52,934 nucleotides of DNA from Solirubrobacter phytolaccae (GTDB lineage: Bacteria; Actinomycetota; Thermoleophilia; Solirubrobacterales; Solirubrobacteraceae), in assembly GCF_027587195.1 (NCBI RefSeq), contig NZ_JAPDDP010000050.1, positions 1-52,934 of the forward strand. The letters are read 5' to 3'. Position numbers and translations under genes: made by a program. Of this stretch, positions 9,468 through 17,483 are shown piece by piece (the stretch's first letter is position 1; the number at the start of each line of letters is the position of its first letter). A model generated the notes under the pieces. That model made no database searches. It saw nothing but the letters and a program-made list of their open reading frames with translations, and was not told where the DNA came from.

Positions 9468-10191
9468 GCGCGAACAGCGCGGTGCAGGCGACCACGAGGA
9501 ACACCAGCGAGAGCGCGATGTTGGTCTCGCTGTAGCCGATGAAGCCATAGCGGACGAGCCCGATCATGTAGTAGACGGGGTTGAACTGCGTGAGCGTCTC
9601 GAACGGCTCCGGCAGCAGCGTCGCGGAGTAGAAGACGCCGCCGAGGAAGATCAGCGGCTGCAGGATGAACGTCTGGTAGAAGCTCACGTCGTCGAACTGC
9701 TCCGCGCGCAGGCCGACGAGCACGCCGAGCTGGGCGAAGAAGAAGCCGACCAGGAACAGGCCGGGCAGCAGGACCTCGATGTGCTCGATCGGCACGTCGA
9801 TCAGGATCCGGGCAGCGACGAAGGTCAGCACCGCCACGATCCCGCCGCGCAGGAAGCCGCCGAGCGACAGCGCGAGCAGCAGCTCCAGCGGCGAGGCGGG
9901 AGAGGAGAGCTGATCGTCGATCGAGCGCTGGAACTTCTGCTGGAGCAGCGAGGACGAGTTGTTGGAGAACGCGTTCGTCGCCCAGGCCATCATGATCAGG
10001 CCGGGGATGATGAAGACGACGTAGTCGACGCCGTGCAGCTGGTCGATGCGGGAGCCGAGCGCCGCGCCGAATACGGAGATGTAGAGGAACGTCTCCAGCA
10101 GCGGCGCGCCGAGCGTCTGGCGCTTGATCTTGAAGAAGCGGGTGGTCTCACGCCGCAGGAGCGTGAGGAACCGGATCTGCGCGCCGGTCAC
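9424..10191 (-). CDS. ABC-2 type transporter permease
   Basis: 255 residues, with six hydrophobic segments and the ABC-2 membrane family pattern: FLYISVFGAALGSRI, VFIIPGLIMMAWATNAFSNN, SPLELLLALSLGGFLRGGIV, FAQLGVLVGLRAEQFDD, and QPLIFLGGVFYSATLLPEPF then FNPVYYMIGLVRYGFIG. These resemble NodJ/DrrB-type drug or lipid exporters. The gene overlaps the ATPase gene upstream by 4 bases, so the two form a one-permease, one-ATPase exporter. The substrate is not evident. Confidence 0.92.
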   Translation of the reverse strand: MTGAQIRFLTLLRRETTRFFKIKRQTLGAPLLETFLYISVFGAALGSRIDQLHGVDYVVFIIPGLIMMAWATNAFSNNSSSLLQQKFQRSIDDQLSSPASPLELLLALSLGGFLRGGIVAVLTFVAARILIDVPIEHIEVLLPGLFLVGFFFAQLGVLVGLRAEQFDDVSFYQTFILQPLIFLGGVFYSATLLPEPFETLTQFNPVYYMIGLVRYGFIGYSETNIALSLVFLVVACTALFALNLRLFGRGYRLRA

Positions 10192-10952
10192 GCGTCCGCC
10201 ACCGGGACGTGCGCGCGGGAGAGCTCTCCGCGGCCGACGAGCGCAAGGTAGGCGTCCTCCAGGCTCGTCACGTTGTACTCGCGGGCGAGGTCGGCGCTGG
10301 TGCCGGTCGCGACGATCTCACCGCCGTTGATGAAGGCGATCTTGGTGCACAGCTGCTCCGCCTCTTCGAGGTAGTGCGTGGTGAGCAGGATCGTCGTGCC
10401 TTCCTGGTTGATCCGCTGGACGTAGTGCCAGAGCTCCAGGCGCAGCTCGACGTCCACGCCGGCGGTCGGCTCGTCCAGGATCAGCAGCTTGGGCCGGTGC
10501 ATCAGCGCCCGCGCGAGGATGAGCCGGCGCTTCATGCCGCCGCTCAGGAAGCGCGTCTTCTCGTGGCGCTTGTCGGTGAGGCTGAATGCGTCCAGCAGCT
10601 CGGTCGCGCGCTCCTTGCGGTCCTTGCGCGGCATCCCGAAGTAGCCGCCGTGGAAGTCCAGCGACTCCTCGATCGTGAGGAACCAGTCCAGGTTGGGCTC
10701 CTGCGGCGCGAGCCCGACCGCCAGCCGCGCGTCCCCGTAGTGGTGGACGGCGTCGTGGCCGAAGATCTCGATCGACCCGGAGGTCGGCTGCGCGAGCCCC
10801 GTCGTGCAGTGGATCAGCGTCGACTTTCCCGCGCCGTTGGGCCCGAGGAGGCCGTAGAACTCGCCCTCCTCGATCTCCAGCGACACGCCCTTGAGCGCCT
10901 CGGTGCCGGTCGGATAGCGCTTGACGAGCTCGTTTATTGCAAGTGCATACAT
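10188..10952 (-). CDS. ABC-2 exporter ATP-binding protein (DrrA/CcmA type)
   Basis: 254 residues. Walker A is GPNGAGKST, Q-loop GLAPQEPNL, signature LSGGMKRRLILARAL, Walker B LLILDEPTAGVD and H-loop LTTHYLEEAEQL. EPTAGVDVELR and the C-terminal tail (SLEDAYLALVGRG) are typical of drug, antibiotic or lipid exporters. It pairs with the permease gene overlapping its 3' end. The start faces the sigma-factor gene; the 10953-11020 gap contains an imperfect inverted repeat. Confidence 0.94.
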   Translation of the reverse strand: MYALAINELVKRYPTGTEALKGVSLEIEEGEFYGLLGPNGAGKSTLIHCTTGLAQPTSGSIEIFGHDAVHHYGDARLAVGLAPQEPNLDWFLTIEESLDFHGGYFGMPRKDRKERATELLDAFSLTDKRHEKTRFLSGGMKRRLILARALMHRPKLLILDEPTAGVDVELRLELWHYVQRINQEGTTILLTTHYLEEAEQLCTKIAFINGGEIVATGTSADLAREYNVTSLEDAYLALVGRGELSRAHVPVADA

Positions 10953-10990
10953 CTGCGGCGCGTGGTGATAGCAGGAAGGCGCGATGATGA

Positions 10991-11015
10991 GTTTTCGGGC
11001 CCCTGCCCGTCAAAC
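10991..11015. promoter_or_regulatory. imperfect inverted repeat in divergent promoter region
   Basis: GTTTTCGGGC (10991-11000) and GCCCGTCAAAC (11005-11015) pair with one bulged base around a CCCT loop. It lies 5 bases before ATG 11021 and between the divergent exporter and sigma genes. It could be an operator or a leader hairpin; function unknown. Confidence 0.3.
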
Positions 11016-11020
11016 CAGTC

Positions 11021-11962
11021 ATGACCGTTGCGGAACTGAACGACGAGACCGCGTTCGCGGGGGTGGTGGACCGCCACCGGGGCGAGCTGCAGGTGCACTG
11101 CTACCGGATGCTCGGCTCCTACGAGGAGGCCGAGGACCTCACGCAGGAGACGTTCCTGCGCGCGTGGCGGCGGCGCGAGACGTACGCCGAGCGGGCCTCC
11201 TTGCGCGCGTGGCTGTACCGGATCGCGACCAACGCCTGCCTGGACGCGTTGGAGAAGCGGCCGAAGACGCCCACGGCGAACGGCGAGATCACGTGGCTGC
11301 AGCCCTACCCCGAGGAGCAGCTGGAGGCCGTCGCGGCGGCCGACGAGGACGTGTTCGGGCGCGAGACGATCGAGCTGGCGTTCCTGGTCGCGATCCAGCA
11401 CCTCGCGCCGAGGCCGCGGGCCGTGCTGCTGTTGCGCGACGTGCTCGGGTGGCGGGCGAAGGACACGGCCGAGCTGCTGGAGACGACGACCGCGGGCGTG
11501 AACTCCGCGCTGCAGCGGGCGCGGGCCGTGCTCAAGGAGCACCTGCCGCCCGAGCGCGGCGACTGGACGGCGGCGGGCAGCAGCTCCGAGCGTGAGCTGC
11601 TCGAGCGCTACATCGCGCTGACCGAGAGCGGCGACGCGCTCGGCATCAAGGCGCTCATGCACGAGGACGCGCGGTTCGCGATGCCGCCCGACGAGGGGAC
11701 GTACTTCGGGCGCGACACGATCGTCGACGCCTGGCTCTCCGGTGGGTTCGGGGCGCCCGACTTCGGTGACTTCAAGTGCGTGACCACGCGGGCGAACGGC
11801 CAGCCGGCCGTCGTCAACTACATCCGCAAGCCCGGCGCGGAGGTCTTCGAGCTGGGGGCGCTCGACGTGCTGCGGATCGAGGGCGGCGTGATCACCGACA
11901 TCACCGCGTTCTACGGCCCGGCGCTCAAGCCGTTCGGGCTGCCCAATACGCTGGCGGTGTGA
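11021..11962 (+). CDS. sigma-70 family factor with SnoaL-like C-terminal domain (SigX5/SigG-like)
   Basis: 313 residues. Region 2: FAGVVDRHRGELQVHCYRML then GSYEEAEDLTQETFLRAW and SLRAWLYRIATNACLDALEK. Region 4: LAPRPRAVLLLRDVLGWRAK then DTAELLETTTAGVNSALQRA. Residues about 190-310 form a SnoaL/NTF2-like domain (LLERYIALTESGDALGIKAL, MHEDARFAMPP, then YFGRDTIVDAWL, ending in GGVITDITAFYGP). This architecture is known in mycobacterial SigG-like and TIGR02960 factors, where the NTF2-like part is thought to replace an anti-sigma factor. The stop overlaps the next gene (GTGA), coupling it to the phosphatase. Confidence 0.92.
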   Translation: MTVAELNDETAFAGVVDRHRGELQVHCYRMLGSYEEAEDLTQETFLRAWRRRETYAERASLRAWLYRIATNACLDALEKRPKTPTANGEITWLQPYPEEQLEAVAAADEDVFGRETIELAFLVAIQHLAPRPRAVLLLRDVLGWRAKDTAELLETTTAGVNSALQRARAVLKEHLPPERGDWTAAGSSSERELLERYIALTESGDALGIKALMHEDARFAMPPDEGTYFGRDTIVDAWLSGGFGAPDFGDFKCVTTRANGQPAVVNYIRKPGAEVFELGALDVLRIEGGVITDITAFYGPALKPFGLPNTLAV

Positions 11963-12723
11963 GCTCCGATGACGAGGTGCGCGCGGCGGCCCACGCCGCC
12001 GTGGACGAAGCGGTCGCGGTCCTGCGGGCGGGCCGCGACAAGCCGCTGGACCGGATCGGCAAGGCGGCCAAGGACTTCCTGACCGAGGTCGACCTCGCGT
12101 CCGAGGCGGCGCTGAAGGCCGCGCTGGCCAAGTCGACGCCGGACGTCGGCTTCTTCGGCGAGGAAGGCGGCGGCGCGGACCTGAACACGGGGCGCGTCTG
12201 GGTCGCCGATCCGCTCGACGGCACGATCAACTACGCGACCGGCTCGCCGCTGTGCGGCGTGATGCTCGGGCTGCTGGAGGACGGCGTGCCGACGCTCGGG
12301 ATCATCGACCTGCCGTTCCTCGGCACCCGCGTGGACAGCGGCGCGGTGCAGGACGTGGACGGCTTCGACGAGGCGATCATCGGCATGGGCGACGCGTTCC
12401 ACCAGGGCGGGGGCGAGCGCCTCGACGCCTACCTGCAGATGACGGTCGACGTGCACCGGAAGGCGATGCGGTTCCGCTGCGTCGGCGCGGCCTCCGTGCT
12501 CTGGACGTGGCTCGCGAGCGGGAACATCCAGGGCATGGTGCTCGCGCACAACAACCCGTACGACGTCGTCGCCGGCCACGCGATCGCGAAGGCCTCCGGC
12601 GCGGTCGTCACCGACTACGCGGGCGCGCCTTTGACCCTCTCCTCACCGGGCGCCATGGCCGCCGTGCCCTCCGTCCACAGCGACCTCACCGCGCTCGCCC
12701 GGGACCTCGCGGCCAAGACTTAA
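11959..12723 (+). CDS. inositol monophosphatase family protein
   Basis: 254 residues from GTG 11959. Metal-site motifs of the FIG/IMPase superfamily are present: the first motif in FLTEVDLASE, GEEGGG, DPLDGTINYA and, near the C-terminus, NNPYDVVAGHAIAKASGA, whose Asp replaces the usual WD-AAG context. It hydrolyses a phosphate monoester with Mg2+; inositol phosphate or histidinol phosphate are the usual candidates and sequence does not decide. The tight overlap with the sigma-factor gene suggests co-regulation. Its TAA stop lies in a palindrome shared with the convergent methyltransferase gene. Confidence 0.9.
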   Translation: MSSDDEVRAAAHAAVDEAVAVLRAGRDKPLDRIGKAAKDFLTEVDLASEAALKAALAKSTPDVGFFGEEGGGADLNTGRVWVADPLDGTINYATGSPLCGVMLGLLEDGVPTLGIIDLPFLGTRVDSGAVQDVDGFDEAIIGMGDAFHQGGGERLDAYLQMTVDVHRKAMRFRCVGAASVLWTWLASGNIQGMVLAHNNPYDVVAGHAIAKASGAVVTDYAGAPLTLSSPGAMAAVPSVHSDLTALARDLAAKT

Positions 12724-13673
12724 ACGTCCTGGACGTTTATTGCGCCGGCAACGACATCGCGCGGCCGGCACTCGACCACGAACTTGCCGTCGGCCTGGTG
12801 GGACGTGCCGACCACGGTCAGGCCCGCCCGCTCCGCCCGGTCGCGGAACGTGCTCAGCGCGTCGGTCCGGCCGCCGAGCAGGAGCATCTCGATCTGGAAC
12901 GCCGGCGACGCCTCGTCGGGCGCGACGCCGCCGATGATCACCACGCGGCCCGCGGGCGCGGCGGCGTGCGCGACGTTCGCCAGCAGCGCTTCGGTCTCCA
13001 TGTCCGGCCAGTCGTTCAGCACGCTGCGCAGCAGGTAGAGGTCCGCGCCGGCCGGGAGCGGGTCGAAGAAGCTCTGGGCGACGCGCTCGAAGTCACCCTC
13101 GGCGCGGCTGATCGTGCCCGGCAGGTCGACGAGCGTGCCGCGCAGCCCCGGACGGGCGCGCAGCAGCTCGCGCAGCATCGTGCCGGTGCCGCCGCCGACG
13201 TCGACGACGGTGCGGACGTCATCCCAGCCGTCGGCGAGCTCGAAGTCCGGGTCCGGCGTCGGATGCCCGCCCGGGCCGATCAGGTCGTCGAACTCGGCGG
13301 CGATCTCCGGATGCGCGTCGAGGTCGGCCCAGAACCCGCGCCCGAACACGTGCGCGTAGCCCGGACGGCCGGTGCGCACGTAGGTCTCCATCGTGCTCCA
13401 GGCGAGCGTGAAGCGCCCACCGATCCCGAGCAGCAGCTCCCGCGCCGCGTCGTTGAGCGCGAACTCGCCCGGGGACGGCTCTTCGAAGATCCCCTCGCCG
13501 ACGAGGTGGCCGAGCACGCTGTGCAACGCCCGCTCGTCGACGCCCTCGGCGAGCGCCTCGATCCGCGTTGTCCCCGCCTCGATTCGCTCGGCCACCCGCA
13601 GCGCCGCGACGGCCTGCACGCACCAGACGGTCTGGAAGTCGGAGAAGGAAGGTGGGGGCACGCTCACACCCAT
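12720..13673 (-). CDS. SAM-dependent O-methyltransferase (plant COMT/hydroxyindole type)
   Basis: 317 residues from ATG 13673. An N-terminal winged-helix dimerisation domain (about 10-85: FQTVWCVQAVAALRVAERIE, LHSVLGHLVGEGIFEE) is followed by a Rossmann SAM domain. Motif I is VVDVGGGTGTMLRELLRARP; motif II TLVDLP; the acceptor-site region is LLRSVLNDWPDMETEALLAN and later GRVVIIGGVAPDE. The usual HDW catalytic motif reads NDW, so His is replaced by Asn, which may alter or reduce acceptor deprotonation. It would methylate a small phenolic or similar molecule. The open frame to 13931 extends antisense into the next gene and is not believed. Confidence 0.88.
   Translation of the reverse strand: MGVSVPPPSFSDFQTVWCVQAVAALRVAERIEAGTTRIEALAEGVDERALHSVLGHLVGEGIFEEPSPGEFALNDAARELLLGIGGRFTLAWSTMETYVRTGRPGYAHVFGRGFWADLDAHPEIAAEFDDLIGPGGHPTPDPDFELADGWDDVRTVVDVGGGTGTMLRELLRARPGLRGTLVDLPGTISRAEGDFERVAQSFFDPLPAGADLYLLRSVLNDWPDMETEALLANVAHAAAPAGRVVIIGGVAPDEASPAFQIEMLLLGGRTDALSTFRDRAERAGLTVVGTSHQADGKFVVECRPRDVVAGAINVQDV
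12721..12739. terminator. palindromic bidirectional terminator-like element
   Basis: TAAACGTCC, a single T, then GGACGTTTA: a perfect 9-base inverted repeat at the convergence of two genes. The left arm supplies the TAA of the phosphatase gene and also the complement of the methyltransferase stop. A hairpin of 8 pairs with a 3-base loop followed by U-rich bases is possible on either strand. Confidence 0.55.
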
Positions 13674-13713
13674 GGTGATGGAGCGGCGGCCGGGATGCGT
13701 CGAGAGTGCAGGT

Positions 13714-14964
13714 ATGCCGTTCGCCGCACTCGCCCTGATCGCCGCCGCCGGGTGGAGCCCGACGCAGAGCTTCGACGCCGGAGCGGCGAAGTTCCACGAA
13801 CCGGTCCCGCGCGTCGCGATCGACGCGCGCGGGAAGGCGCTGCTCGCGTACGAGACCGGTGACCAGCGGCTCGTCGTGCGGGTCCGCACGGGCGGTCGCT
13901 TCGGCGCGCCGCGCGTCCTCGCCCGCAACACGCTCGACTACGCGGTCGCGCCCGGCGCCGTCGCCTACGAGGCCAAGGACGGGATCCACGTCGCGGTGCG
14001 GTCGGGCGGTGGCTTCAAGGACCGCAAGGTCGCGAGCAGCACCGGCTCGGAGATCAACGGCGTCGCGATTGCCGCCGACCCGCTCGGCGGCTGGGTCGTG
14101 GCCGAGCGCCAGTTCCCGCGCAAGGGCTCCGGCAAGCCGTACCGCGTCCGCGCCCTCTCCCTCGACGCCGCCGGCAACCCCACTTCCCCTCCCCAGGACC
14201 TCGGGCTCGGCCAGTTCGGCCTCGACGCCCGCCCGACGCAGGCGCTGGCCGTCCTCCCCGACGGACGTGCCGTGCTCGTCTTCCAGCGCGAAGGCGTCGC
14301 GTACGACGACCCCGACCCGGTCGTCTACGCGCTGCGCGCCCACGGCGGCACGTTCACCGAGCCGGCCGTCGTCGGCGACGGCCTCACCGACCCGCGCGTG
14401 ACCGTTGATCGCGAGCGGGGAGCCGTGCTCAGCGCGACGATGACCACGCTCTGCGGGGACACCAGCTGCGCCGGCCAGCCGCGCGCGATCCCGCTCAACC
14501 CCGACGGCACGCTCGGCGCGCCGACCGGCCCGACCGTCGCGCGCCCCAATCGCGCGTTCGCGCCGTGGGCGGCCCCGAACGCGCTCGTCTTCCAGCTCAA
14601 GACGAAGGTCAAGCCGTTCTCACGCGAGGCCCCGGTGCGCGCGGCGTCGCTCACGCGGAGCGGCCCGCTGCAGACGCTCACGAAGGAGCTCGCCAGCGAG
14701 CCCGTCGCGCTGCCGTTGAGCGGCGGCCGCACGCTCGCGGTGTGGACGACCCGGCGTGGCTTTGGTGCCGCGCTCGCCGGTCCGGACGGCGTCTTCGCCA
14801 AGCGCACCGCTCCGGCCGGTCCGGCGCCCGAGATCTACCACTCCAACCCCACCAACCGGGACGCCCGGTCGGCCGGCGACTACGCGATCGTCGCCTGGTC
14901 GCGCGGGCACACCGTGCGGGTCAGCGTGCGCACGTTTGCGGAGGTTGCCAGGCGCGATCAGTGA
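13714..14964 (+). CDS. secreted protein of unknown function, probably beta-propeller
   Basis: 416 residues. A short hydrophobic N-terminus (MPFAALALIAAAGWSP) could be a signal peptide. The body is a run of beta strands with repeated blocks such as PRVAIDARGKALLAYETGD, GVAIAADPLGGWVVAERQF, ALAVLPDGRAVLVFQREG and LPLSGGRTLAVWTT, suggesting blades. TLCGDTSCAGQP may hold a disulfide. No catalytic motif is seen. It diverges from the methyltransferase gene with a 40-base gap. I do not recognise a named family. Confidence 0.75.
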   Translation: MPFAALALIAAAGWSPTQSFDAGAAKFHEPVPRVAIDARGKALLAYETGDQRLVVRVRTGGRFGAPRVLARNTLDYAVAPGAVAYEAKDGIHVAVRSGGGFKDRKVASSTGSEINGVAIAADPLGGWVVAERQFPRKGSGKPYRVRALSLDAAGNPTSPPQDLGLGQFGLDARPTQALAVLPDGRAVLVFQREGVAYDDPDPVVYALRAHGGTFTEPAVVGDGLTDPRVTVDRERGAVLSATMTTLCGDTSCAGQPRAIPLNPDGTLGAPTGPTVARPNRAFAPWAAPNALVFQLKTKVKPFSREAPVRAASLTRSGPLQTLTKELASEPVALPLSGGRTLAVWTTRRGFGAALAGPDGVFAKRTAPAGPAPEIYHSNPTNRDARSAGDYAIVAWSRGHTVRVSVRTFAEVARRDQ

Positions 14965-14986
14965 AGCTACGCTGCGCGTTCGACGC

Positions 14987-15253
14987 ATGGCGAAGGAACT
15001 GACGCACCCCCGCGTTCGCCTGTATCTCGAGCAGGTGGAGCGCTCGACCCTGGATCTGCCGTGGACGCAACGGCGCGCGCTGCTCCAGGGCATCGAGGAG
15101 CAGCTGGCGCGCCGCCTCGGCCGGTCGCCGACGGACGACGACGTCGACGACGCGCTGCGGCAGCTCGGGCCGCCCGAGCGCGTGGCGGCCGCCGAGCCGC
15201 GCACGCGGCTGCCGAGCTGGCTCGGCTGGCTGCGCCGCGAACCGGGCGCCTGA
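14987..15253 (+). CDS. small HAAS-like domain protein
   Basis: 88 residues. The pattern VRLYLEQVERSTLDLPWTQR, RALLQGIEEQLARRLG, DDVDDALRQLGPPERVAAAE matches the HAAS/DUF1700 type helical domain, where the L-G-x-P-x-x-V-A-x-x-x end is characteristic. Such domains often sit at the N-terminus of membrane proteins and next to PadR regulators; here the domain stands alone, with a Trp-rich end (LPSWLGWLRREPGA) that may touch the membrane. A TACGCT sequence lies upstream but 13 bases away. The GGDEF-EAL gene follows after 40 bases. Confidence 0.7.
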   Translation: MAKELTHPRVRLYLEQVERSTLDLPWTQRRALLQGIEEQLARRLGRSPTDDDVDDALRQLGPPERVAAAEPRTRLPSWLGWLRREPGA

Positions 15254-15293
15254 ACACTCGTCCAGTCGATCAAGTTCCGGGTCTCGCCGGCCG

Positions 15294-17438
15294 ATGCGCA
15301 GTCCAGTGGTCATCGTCGTCGCAGCCGGCACGCCGGTCCTTCTCGCCGCACTCGCCGTGCTGGCGCGTGCGCTGCGGCGGCCGGACGATCGTGGCGCGTG
15401 GCTGGCGCTCGGGCTGGCCGTGCTCGCCCAGGCCATCGGCGCGATCTGGCTCGCGTGGCCCGGTGGCGGCTCGACCTTCCCGGCGCACGCGGACTACGTG
15501 CTGCTGCTGTTCTTCCCGCTCGTCTTCGCCGCCGCGCTGCTGTTCGCGCGTCGCCGCCTGAAGCGCCTGAGCGCGGCGCTGTGGCTCGACGCCGCGATCG
15601 GCACGCTCGGCGCCGCCGCGATCGTCGCCCAGCTGCTGGGGGAGACCGCGGACCGCGCCACCGGCGGTGGATCGGACGCCGTGATCGCGCTCATGTACCC
15701 GATGTTCGACGTGCTGCTCGTGGTCATGGTGCTCGTGGCCGTCACCCTGCGCGGGTGGCTCGTGAGCCCGGTCTGGCTGCTGCTCGGCGTCGGCCTGATG
15801 ACGCACGCGGGGGCCGACGTCGGCTACGTGTCCGCCGGGTTCGTCGGCGAGCAGCGTCCCCTGTGGGTGCCGGTGCTCGGCCTGATCTCGCCGGTCGTGA
15901 TCGCCGTCGCGGCGTGGAGCCGGACCGCTGAGCCGCGCAAGGTCGCGCTCGAGGGCTGGCGCACGCTGGTCACGCCGACCGTGCTCGCGCTCGTCGCCGG
16001 CGGCCTGCTGGTGACCGACCACTTCAACCGCACGAGCACGCCCGCCGTCCTGCTCGCGGGCGCGACGCTCGTCTTCGTGCTGGTGCGGATGGCGCTCACG
16101 TTCGTCGAGAACACCGAGCTGCACCACTCGCGCGCCCTGGCCCTGACGGACGAGCTGACCGGCCTCGCCAACCGCCGCGCCTTCCACGAGGCGCTGCGCG
16201 AGGAGCTCGCCGAGCTCGGCGACGGGCGGCTGTCCGTGGCGATGGTCGACCTCGACCGCTTCAAGGACCTCAACGACACGCTCGGCCATCACGCCGGCGA
16301 CCAGCTGCTCGCGCTGCTCGCGACCCGTCTCGAGGAGGCCGTCGGCAGCTCCGGCCTCGTCGCGCGGCTCGGCGGTGACGAGTTCGCGCTCCTACTCCCG
16401 GATGCGGGGCTGGCCCGGACGGCCGACGTCGGCCGCCGGATCGGCTCCGCGCTCCAGACGCCGTTCGAGATCGACGGCCTCGAGGTCGTGATGGACGCGA
16501 GCGTCGGCGCCGCCCTCGCGCCCGACCACGGGACCGACGCCGCCAGCCTGCTCCAGCACGCCGACGTCGCCATGTACCAGGCCAAGGAGGCCCGCACCGG
16601 CTTCCAGAGCTACGACCCGTCCCGCGACCGGCACTCCCGCGAGCGCCTGCAGCTGATCGCCGAGCTGCGCCACGCCCTCGAGCGCGACGAGCTGATCCTG
16701 CACTACCAGCCCAAGGTCAACCTCACCACGGGGTTGGTCGACGGTGTCGAGGCGCTGGTGCGCTGGCAGCATCCCGTCCACGGCCTGCGCGGCCCGGGCG
16801 CGTTCCTCCCGCACGCCGAGCACACCGCGCTCATGCGGCCGCTGACGCTCCACGTGCTGGAGACCGCGCTGCGCCAGCTCGCCGAGTGGCGCGCCGAAGG
16901 GCTCGAGCTGCACATCGCGGTCAACCTCGCCGTCCAGAACCTGCTCGACCTGCGCACCCCGGGCCAGATCACCGCCGCGCTGCAGCGCCACGGCCTGCCC
17001 CCGCACGTGCTGACGTTGGAAGTGACCGAGTCGCTGATGCTGCACGACCCGCAGCGCGCCGGCGAGGTGCTCGCCGACCTGAAGGAGCTCGGCGTCGGCC
17101 TCGCGCTGGACGACTTCGGCACGGGCTACTCGTCCCTGGAGCACCTCAAGCGCCTCCCGGTCAACGAGCTCAAGATCGACAAGTCCTTCGTGATGGCGAT
17201 GGACCGCGACCCCGCGGACCGCGCGATCGTCGCCTCCACCGCCGCACTCGGCCGGTCCTTGGGACTGCACGTCGTGGCCGAGGGCGTCGAGTCGCACGCG
17301 GCGGCCTCTGTCCTGGCCGCGATCGGCTGCGACCTCGCCCAGGGCTTCTACTACTCGCCGCCCGTTCCGGCCGACCAGCTCCCGGCGCTGGTCCGCGCCG
17401 CCCGCGACGCGCAGCTCGGCGTCATCGACGTCGCCTGA
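15294..17438 (+). CDS. membrane-bound GGDEF-EAL cyclic-di-GMP signalling protein
   Basis: 714 residues. About eight hydrophobic segments occupy residues 1-265. The GGDEF domain (about 280-440) starts ALTDELTGLANRRAFHEAL and has an intact RLGGDEFALLLP active site (about 357), so cyclase activity is possible. The EAL domain (about 455-705) keeps EALVRWQHP, NLAVQNL, EVTESLM, LALDDFGTGYSSLEHLKRLP, ELKIDKSF and VAEGVES, so the phosphodiesterase metal and catalytic residues look intact. It could make or break c-di-GMP. ATG 15294 gives the first TM helix. A 14-bp hairpin follows the stop. Confidence 0.93.
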   Translation: MRSPVVIVVAAGTPVLLAALAVLARALRRPDDRGAWLALGLAVLAQAIGAIWLAWPGGGSTFPAHADYVLLLFFPLVFAAALLFARRRLKRLSAALWLDAAIGTLGAAAIVAQLLGETADRATGGGSDAVIALMYPMFDVLLVVMVLVAVTLRGWLVSPVWLLLGVGLMTHAGADVGYVSAGFVGEQRPLWVPVLGLISPVVIAVAAWSRTAEPRKVALEGWRTLVTPTVLALVAGGLLVTDHFNRTSTPAVLLAGATLVFVLVRMALTFVENTELHHSRALALTDELTGLANRRAFHEALREELAELGDGRLSVAMVDLDRFKDLNDTLGHHAGDQLLALLATRLEEAVGSSGLVARLGGDEFALLLPDAGLARTADVGRRIGSALQTPFEIDGLEVVMDASVGAALAPDHGTDAASLLQHADVAMYQAKEARTGFQSYDPSRDRHSRERLQLIAELRHALERDELILHYQPKVNLTTGLVDGVEALVRWQHPVHGLRGPGAFLPHAEHTALMRPLTLHVLETALRQLAEWRAEGLELHIAVNLAVQNLLDLRTPGQITAALQRHGLPPHVLTLEVTESLMLHDPQRAGEVLADLKELGVGLALDDFGTGYSSLEHLKRLPVNELKIDKSFVMAMDRDPADRAIVASTAALGRSLGLHVVAEGVESHAAASVLAAIGCDLAQGFYYSPPVPADQLPALVRAARDAQLGVIDVA

Positions 17439-17441
17439 CCT

Positions 17442-17472
17442 GCCCGTACCGCACCAGCGGTGCGGTACGGGC
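17442..17472. terminator. bidirectional hairpin terminator
   Basis: GCCCGTACCGCACC (17442-17455), loop AGC, GGTGCGGTACGGGC (17459-17472): 14 perfect pairs between two convergent stop codons. There is no long U-tract, as often in high-GC bacteria. Confidence 0.8.
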
Positions 17473-17483
17473 GTCGTCGGTCT

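Noticed and set aside
12252-13862. Plus-strand 536-codon frame across phosphatase and methyltransferase
   Set aside because: It runs in another frame of one gene and antisense to the next; no domain.
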